Under the pieces are notes generated by a model. It was not told the DNA's origin. It searched no databases and saw only the letters and a program-made list of their open reading frames with translations. A stretch of DNA of 64,000 nt from HT1-32 sp040219025 (GTDB lineage Bacteria; Pseudomonadota; Alphaproteobacteria; Rhodospirillales; HT1-32), in contig JAVJTE010000019.1 of NCBI GenBank assembly GCA_040219025.1, forward strand, positions 95,787 to 159,786, written 5' to 3'. A program made the position numbers and the translations under genes. Below are positions 50,238 to 58,819 of the stretch, one piece after another (the stretch's first letter is position 1; each line of letters opens with the position of its first letter).

Positions 50238-52394
50238 ATGAATCAATCCCGCAAAAATCCGCTGGAGACAGCCTGCTCTGACCTGACCGGCCTGCCTGCC
50301 TTCCTGCAGCAGCGACAGGCGGAGCATGTGCTGCGGAAAATGCCATCGTTTCTCACCGTCAATCTGGTGGCCATCGCTGTCGCAGGTCTGTTCCATGGCT
50401 GGACCGGAGCAACCCTCCCGGCCGCTGTCTGGGCCCTGGCGGGCCTCATCATCACGCTCCTGATTCTGGTGATATGGTCTCGCATGAGGCCGCATCACAA
50501 CAGGGTCTCGCTGCCTGCCCGGCTGACATCGGGAACCATTGCCGTGGCCGGGCTAACCGGTCTGCACTGGGGTGCAGGCGGCCTGCTGCTGATCGACAGC
50601 AATGTTCCCGAGAATATTCTTTTCTCCGTGCTGGTGGCCACTGTGATCGGCGTTGTCGGTGCTGTCACCATGGCTCCCTGTCACCGTTCGGTGGCGGCGC
50701 TTCTTCTGCCGGCAGCAACTGGCCTGATGGTACCGTTTATATCTCAGCCGCAAACCATTCCCAGCGCTGTCATGATTGCCATTCTGTTTGGACTGATAGC
50801 CCTGTTTGCAGAGTTCCAGCGCAAATCGATGCGACAGACACTCAGGCAGGATCACCAGAATCGCAGACTGATCGACGATCTGCACCAGACACGGACACAG
50901 TTTCAGGATGCCATCGAGAGTCTGCCGCTGGGCATCATGTTCTTTGACGAGTCAGACCGGCTGATTCTGACGAACCAGCAGCTGAAAGACTATTTCCCGG
51001 TCGTTGCCCCGCATCTGGAGCCCGGAATATCTTTCTTCGAGCTACTTGATCATCACGTCAGATCCGGTGCCTGTATCTACGATTCCGGCATGACAGCGGA
51101 AGAAACAATCCGGCAGCGTCTGGAGCAACACCAGAACTGCTCCGGAACCTTTGAAATCCAGACCATCGACGGACGCATTCTGCGGGGCAGCGACACCCGC
51201 GAACCGAATGGCAGAATCATGACTGTCTTTTCGGATATTACCGAATTGCGGGTCCGCGAGACCGAACTGCGGCACAGTCGGGACCGTCTGTTCCTCGTTC
51301 TTGATGCGACCGAAGACGGATACTGGGAAGTTGACCTCCGTCGCGAAAAGTCGTTCTGGTCCCGCCGTTTCCGGGCCATACTCGGCGTTGAAAACCTTGC
51401 TCTGCCGGCAACAACGTTCAATCTTCTGGCGCTGGTTCATCCCGGCGACCGGCATTTTGTCGAAACGGCATTTAACCGGAAGGATTTCAGTACAGCGCGC
51501 AATTTTGATCTCGAATACCGGGTCATCAGACCCGACGGCAACACCGTCTGGATTCATGACCGCGGAAAGGCCGAACTTGACGACCAGGGTAACCTCATCC
51601 GGATGGTCGGAGCCGCTGCTGACATCACTGACCGGGTAAACAAGATTCGCGAGCGGAATGCCGCACTGGATGCCCTCGAACGCCAGAATATCGAGCTGGA
51701 GCAGTTTGTGACGATCGCGTCACATGACCTGCAGGAACCCCTGCGCATGATGACGGGCTATCTTGATCTGTTGCGACGCCGGAGCAAGGCAACGCTTGAT
51801 GACGAGGCGCAGGAATATCTGGACTATTCCCTGCAAAGCGGAAAACGAATGCAGCAACTGATCAGGGACCTGCTGGATTACAGCCGTATCGGCACCCGCG
51901 GACGCCCGATGGAGAACATCAGTCTCTCGGACGCGCTGGAGGAAGCGAGGCTCAATCTCTCGCTGATCATTCAGGAGACCGGGGCCGAGTTCGAGTTGCC
52001 GGACTATCTGCCGGAAGTGACTGCCGATCACTCCCAGATCGTCCAGCTATTCCAGAATCTCATCAGCAATGCCATGAAGTATCAGCGTGAGGATCAGACG
52101 CCAAAGATCCGGATTGCAGTGACGGATCGCGTCAACGAATGGGTGATCCGGGTCATCGACAACGGAATTGGCATCGCACCTGCCGACCAGAGCCGCATCT
52201 TCGGCATTTTCCAACGCCTGCATGGCAGGTCTGCCTATCCGGGAACAGGCATGGGGCTGGCGATCTGCCGGAAGATCGTTGAACGTCATGATGGTCGCAT
52301 CTGGGTTGAATCCGACATCAGCGAAGGTGCCGCTTTCTGTTTCACCCTGCCTGTCGTGCCCGATGATCTGCAGGATGATGCTGAAGCCGCCTGA
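50238..52394 (+). CDS. PAS-containing sensor histidine kinase
   Basis: ATG 50238 (718 residues) is preferred; an upstream TTG at 50190 is weak. Residues ~40-200 hold about six membrane helices (FLTVNLVAIAVAGLFHG, FSVLVATVIGVVGAV). PAS-like folds follow (from ~220: LPLGIMFFDESDRLILTN, and a PAS-PAC unit ending MVGAAADITDR at ~465). The kinase core has His496 in IASHDLQEPLR, the N-box QNLISNAMKYQ, and GIGIAP and GTGMGLAICRKIVE. The SHDLQEPLR box is typical of phytochrome-like and PAS histidine kinases. No cognate response regulator is adjacent. Ligand unknown. Confidence 0.92.
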   Translation: MNQSRKNPLETACSDLTGLPAFLQQRQAEHVLRKMPSFLTVNLVAIAVAGLFHGWTGATLPAAVWALAGLIITLLILVIWSRMRPHHNRVSLPARLTSGTIAVAGLTGLHWGAGGLLLIDSNVPENILFSVLVATVIGVVGAVTMAPCHRSVAALLLPAATGLMVPFISQPQTIPSAVMIAILFGLIALFAEFQRKSMRQTLRQDHQNRRLIDDLHQTRTQFQDAIESLPLGIMFFDESDRLILTNQQLKDYFPVVAPHLEPGISFFELLDHHVRSGACIYDSGMTAEETIRQRLEQHQNCSGTFEIQTIDGRILRGSDTREPNGRIMTVFSDITELRVRETELRHSRDRLFLVLDATEDGYWEVDLRREKSFWSRRFRAILGVENLALPATTFNLLALVHPGDRHFVETAFNRKDFSTARNFDLEYRVIRPDGNTVWIHDRGKAELDDQGNLIRMVGAAADITDRVNKIRERNAALDALERQNIELEQFVTIASHDLQEPLRMMTGYLDLLRRRSKATLDDEAQEYLDYSLQSGKRMQQLIRDLLDYSRIGTRGRPMENISLSDALEEARLNLSLIIQETGAEFELPDYLPEVTADHSQIVQLFQNLISNAMKYQREDQTPKIRIAVTDRVNEWVIRVIDNGIGIAPADQSRIFGIFQRLHGRSAYPGTGMGLAICRKIVERHDGRIWVESDISEGAAFCFTLPVVPDDLQDDAEAA

Positions 52395-52510
52395 CCGGAC
52401 TCTCCGGCCTGACGGATTGACCTCATCAATAGCTCTTATTGCGGCTTTGACGATTTTACCGGCAGACAAGGCAGTCTATTCTCTCACGGAAATCTGAAAG
52501 GAGCGCCGTC

Positions 52511-53776
52511 ATGACAAAGCTGAAAACAGGAACCACCGTCGAGGTTAATGGTCGCTGGTATCAGTGGCAGGGAGATCCGGTTGCCGTGATCTGTGTTGAT
52601 GGCTGCGAGACAGCCTATCTCGACCAGGCCATTGCCGGCGGTCACATGCCATGGCTGGCATCCGTCCGCAAAAGCGGTGCTGACCTGATGGCGCATTGTG
52701 TGGTTCCCAGCTTCACCAACCCGAACAATCTCTCGATTGTCACCGGCTGCCCGCCCGCCGTTCACGGTATCAGCGGAAATTTCTATCTGAACCGTGAAAC
52801 CGGTGAAGAGGTCATGATGAATGATGCAGGCCTGCTGCGCGCACCCACCATCTTTGCCGCCTTTGCCGAAAAGGGTGCGACGGTGGCCATTGTTACCGCC
52901 AAGGACAAACTGCGGGCGCTGCTTGGCAATGGGCTTACCGATGCCATCTGCCTGTCTGCTGAAAAAGCCGACCAGCTGACGCCGGAAATCAACGGCGTCA
53001 CCGGAATGGAAGAGCGGATCGGCATGAAGGCCCCCTCCGTCTATTCCGCCGAGTTAAGCGAGTTTGTCTTTGCCGCCGGTGTCAGCCTGGCCGGCAGGGA
53101 ACGACCGGATATCCTCTACCTCTCCACCACAGATTACATTCAGCACAAACATGCGCCGGGAACACCGGTGGCGAATGCCTTCTACGCCATGATGGACAGC
53201 TATCTGTCGAAACTGGATGACGCCGGTTATGTCATCGCCCTGACCGCCGACCATGGCATGAATGCCAAGCATAATACCGACGGCACCCCGAATGTTATTT
53301 TCCTGCAGGATCTGCTGGATGAACAGGTCGGAGAAGGTGTCACCCGGGTCATTCTGCCGATCACAGATCCTTATGTCGTTCACCATGGCGCCCTCGGATC
53401 CTTTGCCACAATCTATGCCGATTCAGCAGAGGTTTGCGACGGTATTTCGGCAACCCTGAGAGACATGCCCGAAATCGAGGCCGTTCTCGGCAATGCAGAA
53501 GCCGCACAACGTTTTGAACTCCCGGCCGACCGGATCGGTGATCTTGTCGTTGTCTCGACCCGTCATGTTGTTCTCGGCACCTCGCATGACCGTCATGATC
53601 TCAGCGGCCTGGATGCTCCCCTGCGCTCTCATGGCGGCATTTCAGAGCAGGAAGTCCCGCTGATCGTCAACCGTCAGGTGACGCTTGCCGCCGACCGGCC
53701 ACAGCTTCGCAATTTCGATGCCTTTGATCTGGCTTTCAACGCCATCGCCGGACGGCAGGCATCCGCCGCCGAATGA
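52511..53776 (+). CDS. phnA: Phosphonoacetate hydrolase
   Basis: The 421-residue protein fits PhnA of the alkaline-phosphatase superfamily: Asp30 in VICVDG (metal site), the nucleophile Thr69 in PSFTNPNNLSIVTG (the Thr at the position of the known catalytic residue), and ALTADHGMNAKHNTD for the second metal. It cleaves phosphonoacetate to phosphate and acetate with Zn2+. No phosphonate transport (phnCDE) or 2-aminoethylphosphonate genes are near. The next gene's ATG overlaps its stop (ATGA), so the FMN reductase-like gene is co-translated. Confidence 0.93.
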   Translation: MTKLKTGTTVEVNGRWYQWQGDPVAVICVDGCETAYLDQAIAGGHMPWLASVRKSGADLMAHCVVPSFTNPNNLSIVTGCPPAVHGISGNFYLNRETGEEVMMNDAGLLRAPTIFAAFAEKGATVAIVTAKDKLRALLGNGLTDAICLSAEKADQLTPEINGVTGMEERIGMKAPSVYSAELSEFVFAAGVSLAGRERPDILYLSTTDYIQHKHAPGTPVANAFYAMMDSYLSKLDDAGYVIALTADHGMNAKHNTDGTPNVIFLQDLLDEQVGEGVTRVILPITDPYVVHHGALGSFATIYADSAEVCDGISATLRDMPEIEAVLGNAEAAQRFELPADRIGDLVVVSTRHVVLGTSHDRHDLSGLDAPLRSHGGISEQEVPLIVNRQVTLAADRPQLRNFDAFDLAFNAIAGRQASAAE

Positions 53777-54342
53777 AACATCCTGCCATTCTGATTATCT
53801 GCGGTTCCGGGCGCACGCCATCCTATACTGCAAGCCTCTGTGCTGCCGTCGGGCAGTCCCTTTCGGCGGCTGGTGCGGTGGTGACAGTTCACGTGCCCAA
53901 CGACCTGCCGTTCGCAGATCCGGACAGCCGGTTGCAGCGGGAGGCCATCGACATTCCGGCAGTGGCGAGCTTTTTCCAGGCGGCGCAGGCTGCGGATGCC
54001 ATCGTTCTGGCATCGCCCGTCTATCACAACTCCTGTTCAGGTTTGCTGAAGAACGCCGTGGACTGGCTTGGCATGAATGAATGCCGGGGCAAGGCCTTCG
54101 GTCTGGTCAGCCACGGCGGGGGCAGCCCGCAGCCGGTCGACCATCTGCGGATCATTGTCCGTGCGCTTCAGGCCATCGCAATACCGACGCAGATCAGTAC
54201 TGCCGAGGCGCATTTCGGGCCGCCGGATGACCGGACCGGCCTGTTCCCGCTCACAGACCCTGCCATCAGCAAGCGGCTGCAGAAATTTACCGGAGAGCTG
54301 CTGGAATTCTCCACCATGCTGGCGAACAGAAAGACCCGCTGA
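53773..54342 (+). CDS. NADPH-dependent FMN reductase-like flavodoxin-fold protein
   Basis: The 189-residue protein has the flavodoxin-like fold of FMN-binding reductases: IICGSGRTPSYTASL (phosphate loop) and LASPVYHNSCSGLLKNAVDWL (flavin edge; quoted as SPVYHNSCSGLLKNAVDW). The arrangement is that of FMN reductases with chromate/arsH-like relatives. It probably reduces free FMN or a quinone with NAD(P)H. It is translationally coupled to phnA (4-nt overlap), which suggests a shared pathway, though the link is not obvious. Confidence 0.85.
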   Translation: MKHPAILIICGSGRTPSYTASLCAAVGQSLSAAGAVVTVHVPNDLPFADPDSRLQREAIDIPAVASFFQAAQAADAIVLASPVYHNSCSGLLKNAVDWLGMNECRGKAFGLVSHGGGSPQPVDHLRIIVRALQAIAIPTQISTAEAHFGPPDDRTGLFPLTDPAISKRLQKFTGELLEFSTMLANRKTR

Positions 54343-54348
54343 GGCGAG

Positions 54349-54360
54349 CCCCCCCCCCCC
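54349..54360. repeat. Homopolymer of 12 cytosines
   Basis: A C12 run directly after the FMN-reductase stop and 107 nt before the CoA-transferase start. It is an unusual simple repeat in this otherwise mixed sequence and could vary in length. Confidence 0.9.
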
Positions 54361-54423
54361 GACCCTCTGCTTTATCAACTTTCCATCCCGTTGCATCCAT
54401 CCCAGACTTAAGGGTGATAGCGA

Positions 54424-54439
54424 CCGTCTGCGCAGACGG
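54424..54439. promoter_or_regulatory. 16-bp perfect palindrome before the CoA-transferase gene
   Basis: CCGTCTGCGCAGACGG is a perfect palindrome 27 nt upstream of ATG 54467. It may be an operator or part of a weak hairpin; no T-run follows. Confidence 0.35.
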
Positions 54440-54466
54440 GAGGCACAAGCGGGAGAGAAAGCAGCC

Positions 54467-55711
54467 ATGCAGAAGAAACCGGGAAAAACATTCGCCCCCC
54501 TGAACGGCATCAGAATTCTGGATATCAGCCATGTTCTTGCCGGTCCGTTTGCCACCTATCAGCTTGGCCTGCTCGGGGCCGATGTTATCCGGGTCGAACG
54601 GATCGCGGGCGATGACTTCGTCCGTTATCACGGCGGCACAGCAGACATGAAGGCCGCCGGGCTGGGGGCCTCGTTTCTCAGCCAGAATGCATCGAAGAAA
54701 TCAGTCTCCCTTGATCTGAAGAGTGATCAGGGAAAAGCAATATTCCTGCGTCTGGCCACCGGCGCCGACGTAATCATGGAGAATTTCAGACCAGGTGTCG
54801 TTGACCGGCTGGGTGTCGGATTCGATGCGATAAAGGCCGTCAAACCGGATATCATTTATTGCAGCCTGTCGGGATACGGCCAGCGGGGACCGCTGGCGAA
54901 TGCGCCGGCCTACGACCATATCCTGCAGGGCATATCCGGCATGATGGCGATGACCGGCGAGCCCGGCAGCGGCCCCATGCGGGTGGGGTTTCCCGTGGTC
55001 GACTATATTGCCGGGCAAGCCGCCGTGAATGCCATTCTGGCAGCCCTGATGCAGCGCAATCAGGACAACAGCCCCCGGCATCTCGAAATCTCCATGCTGG
55101 GCAGCCTGATAAGCCTGCTCGGCGCCTATTCCATTGACTGGGAAACCACCGGCAACCTGAGGCGGCTGGAAGGCAACAAGGCATTCTCCGGCAGCCCGTT
55201 TTCCGACTGCTTCCGGACATCCGACGGGCTGGTTGTGGTTACTGCCAACACGATTGCACAGGCCTACGCGATATGCGGTTGCCTGGGTGCGCAGGACCTG
55301 GTCCCGCTTGTCGACCGTATGGCTGGGGGTGAGACACTCACGGACTCGCAAACAGCAATGATTTCAGAGTATCTGAAACAGCGATTCGCAACATCAGGGT
55401 CAGTCGAAATGGAACAGCAACTGACAAAAGCCCAGGTCCCGGCGGCAAAGGTGCGTGATCTCGGCGAAATCCTTCAGCATCCGCAGACAGCCACCCTGCC
55501 CGTCATGCGTAACCTGAACATCCCGGAACTGAACAAAGAGGTTCCGGTGCCAGCGCTCGCCTTTGAATCACAGGGCGAGGAATTTGGCGAATTACGGCCT
55601 GCGCCAACACTGGGACGCGATACAATCGAAGTCCTGATGGAGGCAGGCTATACGCGCTCGGAAGTCGACGGCTTTCTGCAAAGCGGCGTCGCATCGTCCG
55701 GTCGGGGCTGA
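54467..55711 (+). CDS. Class III (CaiB/BaiF) CoA-transferase
   Basis: ATG 54467 is chosen because GGGAGAG lies before it; longer frames upstream lack support. The 414-residue protein has the family start LNGIRILDISHVLAGPFAT (quoted as GIRILDISHVLAGPFAT), GADVIRVER, the catalytic Asp150 in NAPAYDHILQ, and the SGYGQRGP loop. It moves CoA between carboxylic acids. Substrates in the family include formyl-CoA/oxalate, carnitine and aromatic acids; none can be chosen. It is in the same orientation as the phnA pair but separated by 124 nt. Confidence 0.92.
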   Translation: MQKKPGKTFAPLNGIRILDISHVLAGPFATYQLGLLGADVIRVERIAGDDFVRYHGGTADMKAAGLGASFLSQNASKKSVSLDLKSDQGKAIFLRLATGADVIMENFRPGVVDRLGVGFDAIKAVKPDIIYCSLSGYGQRGPLANAPAYDHILQGISGMMAMTGEPGSGPMRVGFPVVDYIAGQAAVNAILAALMQRNQDNSPRHLEISMLGSLISLLGAYSIDWETTGNLRRLEGNKAFSGSPFSDCFRTSDGLVVVTANTIAQAYAICGCLGAQDLVPLVDRMAGGETLTDSQTAMISEYLKQRFATSGSVEMEQQLTKAQVPAAKVRDLGEILQHPQTATLPVMRNLNIPELNKEVPVPALAFESQGEEFGELRPAPTLGRDTIEVLMEAGYTRSEVDGFLQSGVASSGRG

Positions 55712-55744
55712 CCGGAAGCGGCTATTTTGATTTCGCGGGAAAAA

Positions 55745-55821
<77 letters not shown>

Positions 55822-55888
55822 GCGTGAGGAGACGTGTAGTAAGTGATGGCCCGGACACTGTCAAGCAAGCCATCACCATGAAAATGAC

Positions 55889-57136
55889 TTAAGTGAAACG
55901 TTTTATCGAGAAGGGTTCCGTATCAAAGAATGGCGGTCGTCCGGCGACCAGATCTGCAATCGCCCGGCCGGTTGGCGCAGCGCCCGTCAGGCCAAGATGT
56001 CCGTGGCCAAACGCATAGAAAAGCCCCCTCGCCCGCGGGGACGGACCGATGACCGGCAGGCTGTCCGGACTGGCCGGGCGGTGCCCCATCCAGTCGGTTG
56101 CGCCGGTCATGTCGACGCCCGGTGTCATCTGCTCCATGAAGCGCGACAGAAGGCGTGACCGTTTCGGTGACGGGGCTGCATCCAGTCCACCGAATTCCGC
56201 CGTACCGGCAAGCCGCAGGCCCATTCTCATCGGCGTCATAACGACTTTCTTTTCCGCCCAGGTCGCCGGTGCCTTCATTTCGATTCCGTGATTCGGGGCC
56301 GTGACGTGATAGCCCCGCTCCGCTTCGAGCAGAACATGGTCCTCGACCATCGCCGCAATCCGGGCCGACCATGCCCCGGCCGCCACGACAACGGACCCGA
56401 AAGATACCGGCCCCGCATCCGTCTCCACGCCGGTAATTGCCGGCCCGTCATGAATCAGTCCGGTTACGCTGGTGGTCAGGATGCTGCCACCGTCCCGCAC
56501 AAAACCCTCGGCAAGGTTCTTTACCACCGCCTCCGGATCAAAGGTCATGCCATGATCCGGACAGAAAACGGCTGCCTTGAAACGCGGCGACAATGCCGGC
56601 TCCATCTCATGCAGCTCGTCACCGTTCAGATAGTCCATGGTGAAGCCATGCGCCGCGCGCCTGTCAAAGCCCCCCCGGTCAGCATCCCTGCCGGCAACAC
56701 TCTCATAGGCATAGATCATGCCGCGTTTATCGAGCAGCCCCGTGCCGCCTGAATGTTGCAGCAGGGACAGCATATCCTCGTAACCGGAGGTATAGGCCGA
56801 TGCCAGCGCCGTGGCGCATTTTGCTGCCCAGGCCGGATCAGCAGATTTTATGAAGGCCGCAAGCCAGGGCACCATTCGCGGCAGATAACTGTAACGCAGA
56901 GCCAGTGGCCCTTCCGGGTCCATCAGCCAGGACGGCACCTTCTTGAGAATGCCAACCGAAGCGTTCGGCAGAATCGAGCTGACGCTGAAACTGCCTGCAT
57001 TGCCGAAGGAGCAGCTCTCGCCCGGCGGCACACGGTCAATAACCGTGACCTGATGCCCGTCGCGCTGCAGGTATCGGGCACAGCACAAACCGACGACCCC
57101 GGCCCCGACGACGGCGATATTCTGTTTTTCTGTCAT
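55889..57136 (-). CDS. D-amino-acid oxidase/dehydrogenase-family FAD protein
   Basis: The 415-residue protein begins with the FAD-binding motif VVGAGVVGLCCARYLQRDGH and has the GVETDAGPVSFGSVVVAAG and GWMGHRP-like regions of DAO-fold proteins. It resembles the small DadA-type D-amino-acid dehydrogenases. It should oxidise a D-amino acid or secondary amine with FAD. ATG 57136 is used; no operon partner on the minus strand is close. It is divergent from the unknown gene at 57245. Confidence 0.88.
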   Translation of the reverse strand: MTEKQNIAVVGAGVVGLCCARYLQRDGHQVTVIDRVPPGESCSFGNAGSFSVSSILPNASVGILKKVPSWLMDPEGPLALRYSYLPRMVPWLAAFIKSADPAWAAKCATALASAYTSGYEDMLSLLQHSGGTGLLDKRGMIYAYESVAGRDADRGGFDRRAAHGFTMDYLNGDELHEMEPALSPRFKAAVFCPDHGMTFDPEAVVKNLAEGFVRDGGSILTTSVTGLIHDGPAITGVETDAGPVSFGSVVVAAGAWSARIAAMVEDHVLLEAERGYHVTAPNHGIEMKAPATWAEKKVVMTPMRMGLRLAGTAEFGGLDAAPSPKRSRLLSRFMEQMTPGVDMTGATDWMGHRPASPDSLPVIGPSPRARGLFYAFGHGHLGLTGAAPTGRAIADLVAGRPPFFDTEPFSIKRFT

Positions 57137-57209
57137 CCCGCGACTCCTTCGTTACCGGATTGTCCCGATGCGGGAGCGCCGGTCAAGGCAGCGATCACAG
57201 CAGGTTCAG

Positions 57210-57238
57210 TTGCAGTGATCGAATTCGCTCCCTATATT
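57210..57238 (+). promoter_or_regulatory. Candidate -35/-10 promoter directly before a possible leaderless gene
   Basis: TTGCAG (57210-57215) and TATATT (57233-57238) are 17 bp apart. The start site expected ~7 nt after the -10 falls at 57245, the ATG of the next gene. No ribosome site is visible between. Confidence 0.4.
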
Positions 57239-57244
57239 TGCTTC

Positions 57245-57931
57245 ATGGCAATTACACCAATCAACGTTTCACGAAGCGAATTATCGCAAGGCGCTGATCT
57301 TGCCGCATTGCGGGCGCAGGAAGCGGCACGTTACGAGTTGGAGCTTGAAAACCTCCAGGCCATTGACCGGCGCGACGAACAGCGTGCCGAAGCCGCCTTG
57401 TCGGCGCTGTCATTCAATACAGTACAACTGAGTGGTCAGTCGATACTGGCGCTGCAGGAATCAGACCCTGCAACGGATGACTTTGGCTTCTCCGGTCAGG
57501 AAGATGATCTGGATTTCAGCCGTGATGCTGCGGATCGGGAACAGGCCGAACTGACAGCCGTCCTGCAGGAACAGGCTGCGGCTGCCAGTCTTGAGAATAG
57601 TGAAATCAGCGATCGCGCTGCTGAAGCTGCCGCTGCAACAACCAGCGCTGATATCCAGCAACCGGTCCTGAATGCCGGCTCGGCAGCGGCGGTTGACCAG
57701 ATTGCTTCCGGTGCGCCGGGCCCCGAAAATCTGCGGTCCCTTGAATTTCTTCAGTCAACCAGCCTTGCCGCAGCCACAACAGCAGACAATCCGATAGCCT
57801 CACAGGCCCGGTTTGCGACCGGCGAACTGCCCGGCAGTGGTGTCAGCGCGACCGTCGACAATGATCGTCGCCCAAGAAGCGATGCCCGGACAGAAACCGG
57901 GACATCTGAAGACGGACGCCGGCCTTCATAA
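57245..57931 (+). CDS. Ala/Glu-rich unknown protein, possibly leaderless
   Basis: The 228-residue protein begins MAITPINVSRSELSQG. It is rich in Ala, Glu, Gln and Ser, with helical/coiled-coil propensity near residues 20-60 (AALRAQEAARYELELENL) and a long low-complexity middle. It has no Cys, signal peptide or membrane helix. I recognise no family. The ATG is about 7 nt after a good -10, so translation may begin at the 5' end of the mRNA. It ends near an intrinsic terminator at 57998-58028 and is divergent from the oxidase gene. Confidence 0.6.
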   Translation: MAITPINVSRSELSQGADLAALRAQEAARYELELENLQAIDRRDEQRAEAALSALSFNTVQLSGQSILALQESDPATDDFGFSGQEDDLDFSRDAADREQAELTAVLQEQAAAASLENSEISDRAAEAAAATTSADIQQPVLNAGSAAAVDQIASGAPGPENLRSLEFLQSTSLAAATTADNPIASQARFATGELPGSGVSATVDNDRRPRSDARTETGTSEDGRRPS

Positions 57932-57997
57932 TTTCTTAACGTTACCGCGCAATTATCTTCAAAAGAGCATGATGAGAATAAGGTAGTGCTCTGTTTG

Positions 57998-58028
57998 ACC
58001 CCACTGGAAACGGTGGGGTTTTCTTTTT
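57998..58028 (+). terminator. Intrinsic terminator
   Basis: ACCCCAC (57998-58004) and GTGGGGT (58013-58019) form a stem with an 8-nt loop, followed by TTTTCTTTTTT. It is 66 nt after the end of the Ala/Glu-rich gene and just before the response-regulator gene. Confidence 0.85.
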
Positions 58029-58133
58029 TGCTTTGCAAAAAGGCGTATTTAGGCAGGATGAAGGTACACAGATCAACTCTGATATGTGCTTTGATAAAAT
58101 CGGCGGGGATCGGAATCTGCGGATGATAAATTG

Positions 58134-58667
58134 ATGCAATCCCATTCTCTCGAACGTGTGAACTTTCTGATTGTCGATGACAACATGGCAATGCGGCATC
58201 TCGTTGAGACCGTGCTGAAGGCACTTGGTGCGACCAGTATCCTTCAGGCAACAAACGGTGCCGAAGCCTTTGCCGAGATGGCCAACTTTCCTGCCGATAT
58301 CGTGATCTGCGACTGGAACATGCAGCCGATGGACGGTATCGCGTTCACCCGTGAAATGCGCATGGGTGAGAACAGCCCCAACAGATATGTACCGATCATC
58401 CTGCTGACCGGACATACCGAACTTTCCCGCGTCCGGGAAGCCCGTGACATCGGGGTCAACGAGTTCCTGGCAAAACCGATCTCTGCCACGTCAATCTATT
58501 CACGGATCAGGACGATCATCGAACGGCCACGCCAGTTTGTGAGGTCGCCGGAATATTTCGGACCGGACCGCCGGCGACGTGATCTGAAGGATTATCCCGG
58601 CCCGTTCCGGCGGGCGACCGACACCGACGCCGCCGCTGCGGATAACGGCTCGGTCATCCTCGGCTAA
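58134..58667 (+). CDS. Single-domain response regulator with C-terminal extension
   Basis: ATG 58134 gives 177 residues. The receiver domain (1-~125) has the acidic pocket Asp15/Asp16 (LIVDDN), phosphoacceptor Asp60 (VICDWNMQPMDG), Thr in LLTGH and Lys in LAKPIS. There is no DNA-binding domain; the ~50-residue tail (FGPDRRRRDLK and a Thr/Asp/Ala-rich end) is of a kind seen after some alphaproteobacterial receivers. It may act in motility or as a phosphorelay partner. No kinase gene is adjacent. Confidence 0.9.
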   Translation: MQSHSLERVNFLIVDDNMAMRHLVETVLKALGATSILQATNGAEAFAEMANFPADIVICDWNMQPMDGIAFTREMRMGENSPNRYVPIILLTGHTELSRVREARDIGVNEFLAKPISATSIYSRIRTIIERPRQFVRSPEYFGPDRRRRDLKDYPGPFRRATDTDAAAADNGSVILG

Positions 58668-58722
58668 TGCCCGGATAACCCGGCCACAAAGCGGCGCATT
58701 ATCAGAAATGATCTGGTGGAAA

Positions 58723-58798
58723 TGGTGGGTGATGACGGGATCGAACCGCCGACCCTCTCGGTGTAAACGAGATGCTCTCCCAGCTGAGCTAATCACCC
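58723..58798 (-). tRNA. tRNA-Val (anticodon TAC)
   Basis: A 76-nt cloverleaf on the minus strand: GGGTGAT pairs with ATCACCC, discriminator A and encoded CCA (58725-58723). Anticodon loop TTTACAC, anticodon TAC; D-arm AGCTCAGCTGGGAGAGC; T-arm CGGCGGTTCGATCCCG. It is 21 nt upstream of the prfC stop, on the same strand. Confidence 0.97.
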
Positions 58799-58819
58799 AC
58801 TCCCGCTTTATAGCCGCCG

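Noticed and set aside
54424..54439. Terminator after the FMN-reductase gene
   Set aside because: The perfect palindrome has no T-run after it, so it is listed only as a possible operator.
54077..54466. Extended N-terminus of the CoA-transferase
   Set aside because: The extra residues are Arg/Pro/Ser-rich and overlap the FMN reductase gene in another frame; ATG 54467 has a ribosome site and starts at the conserved family N-terminus.
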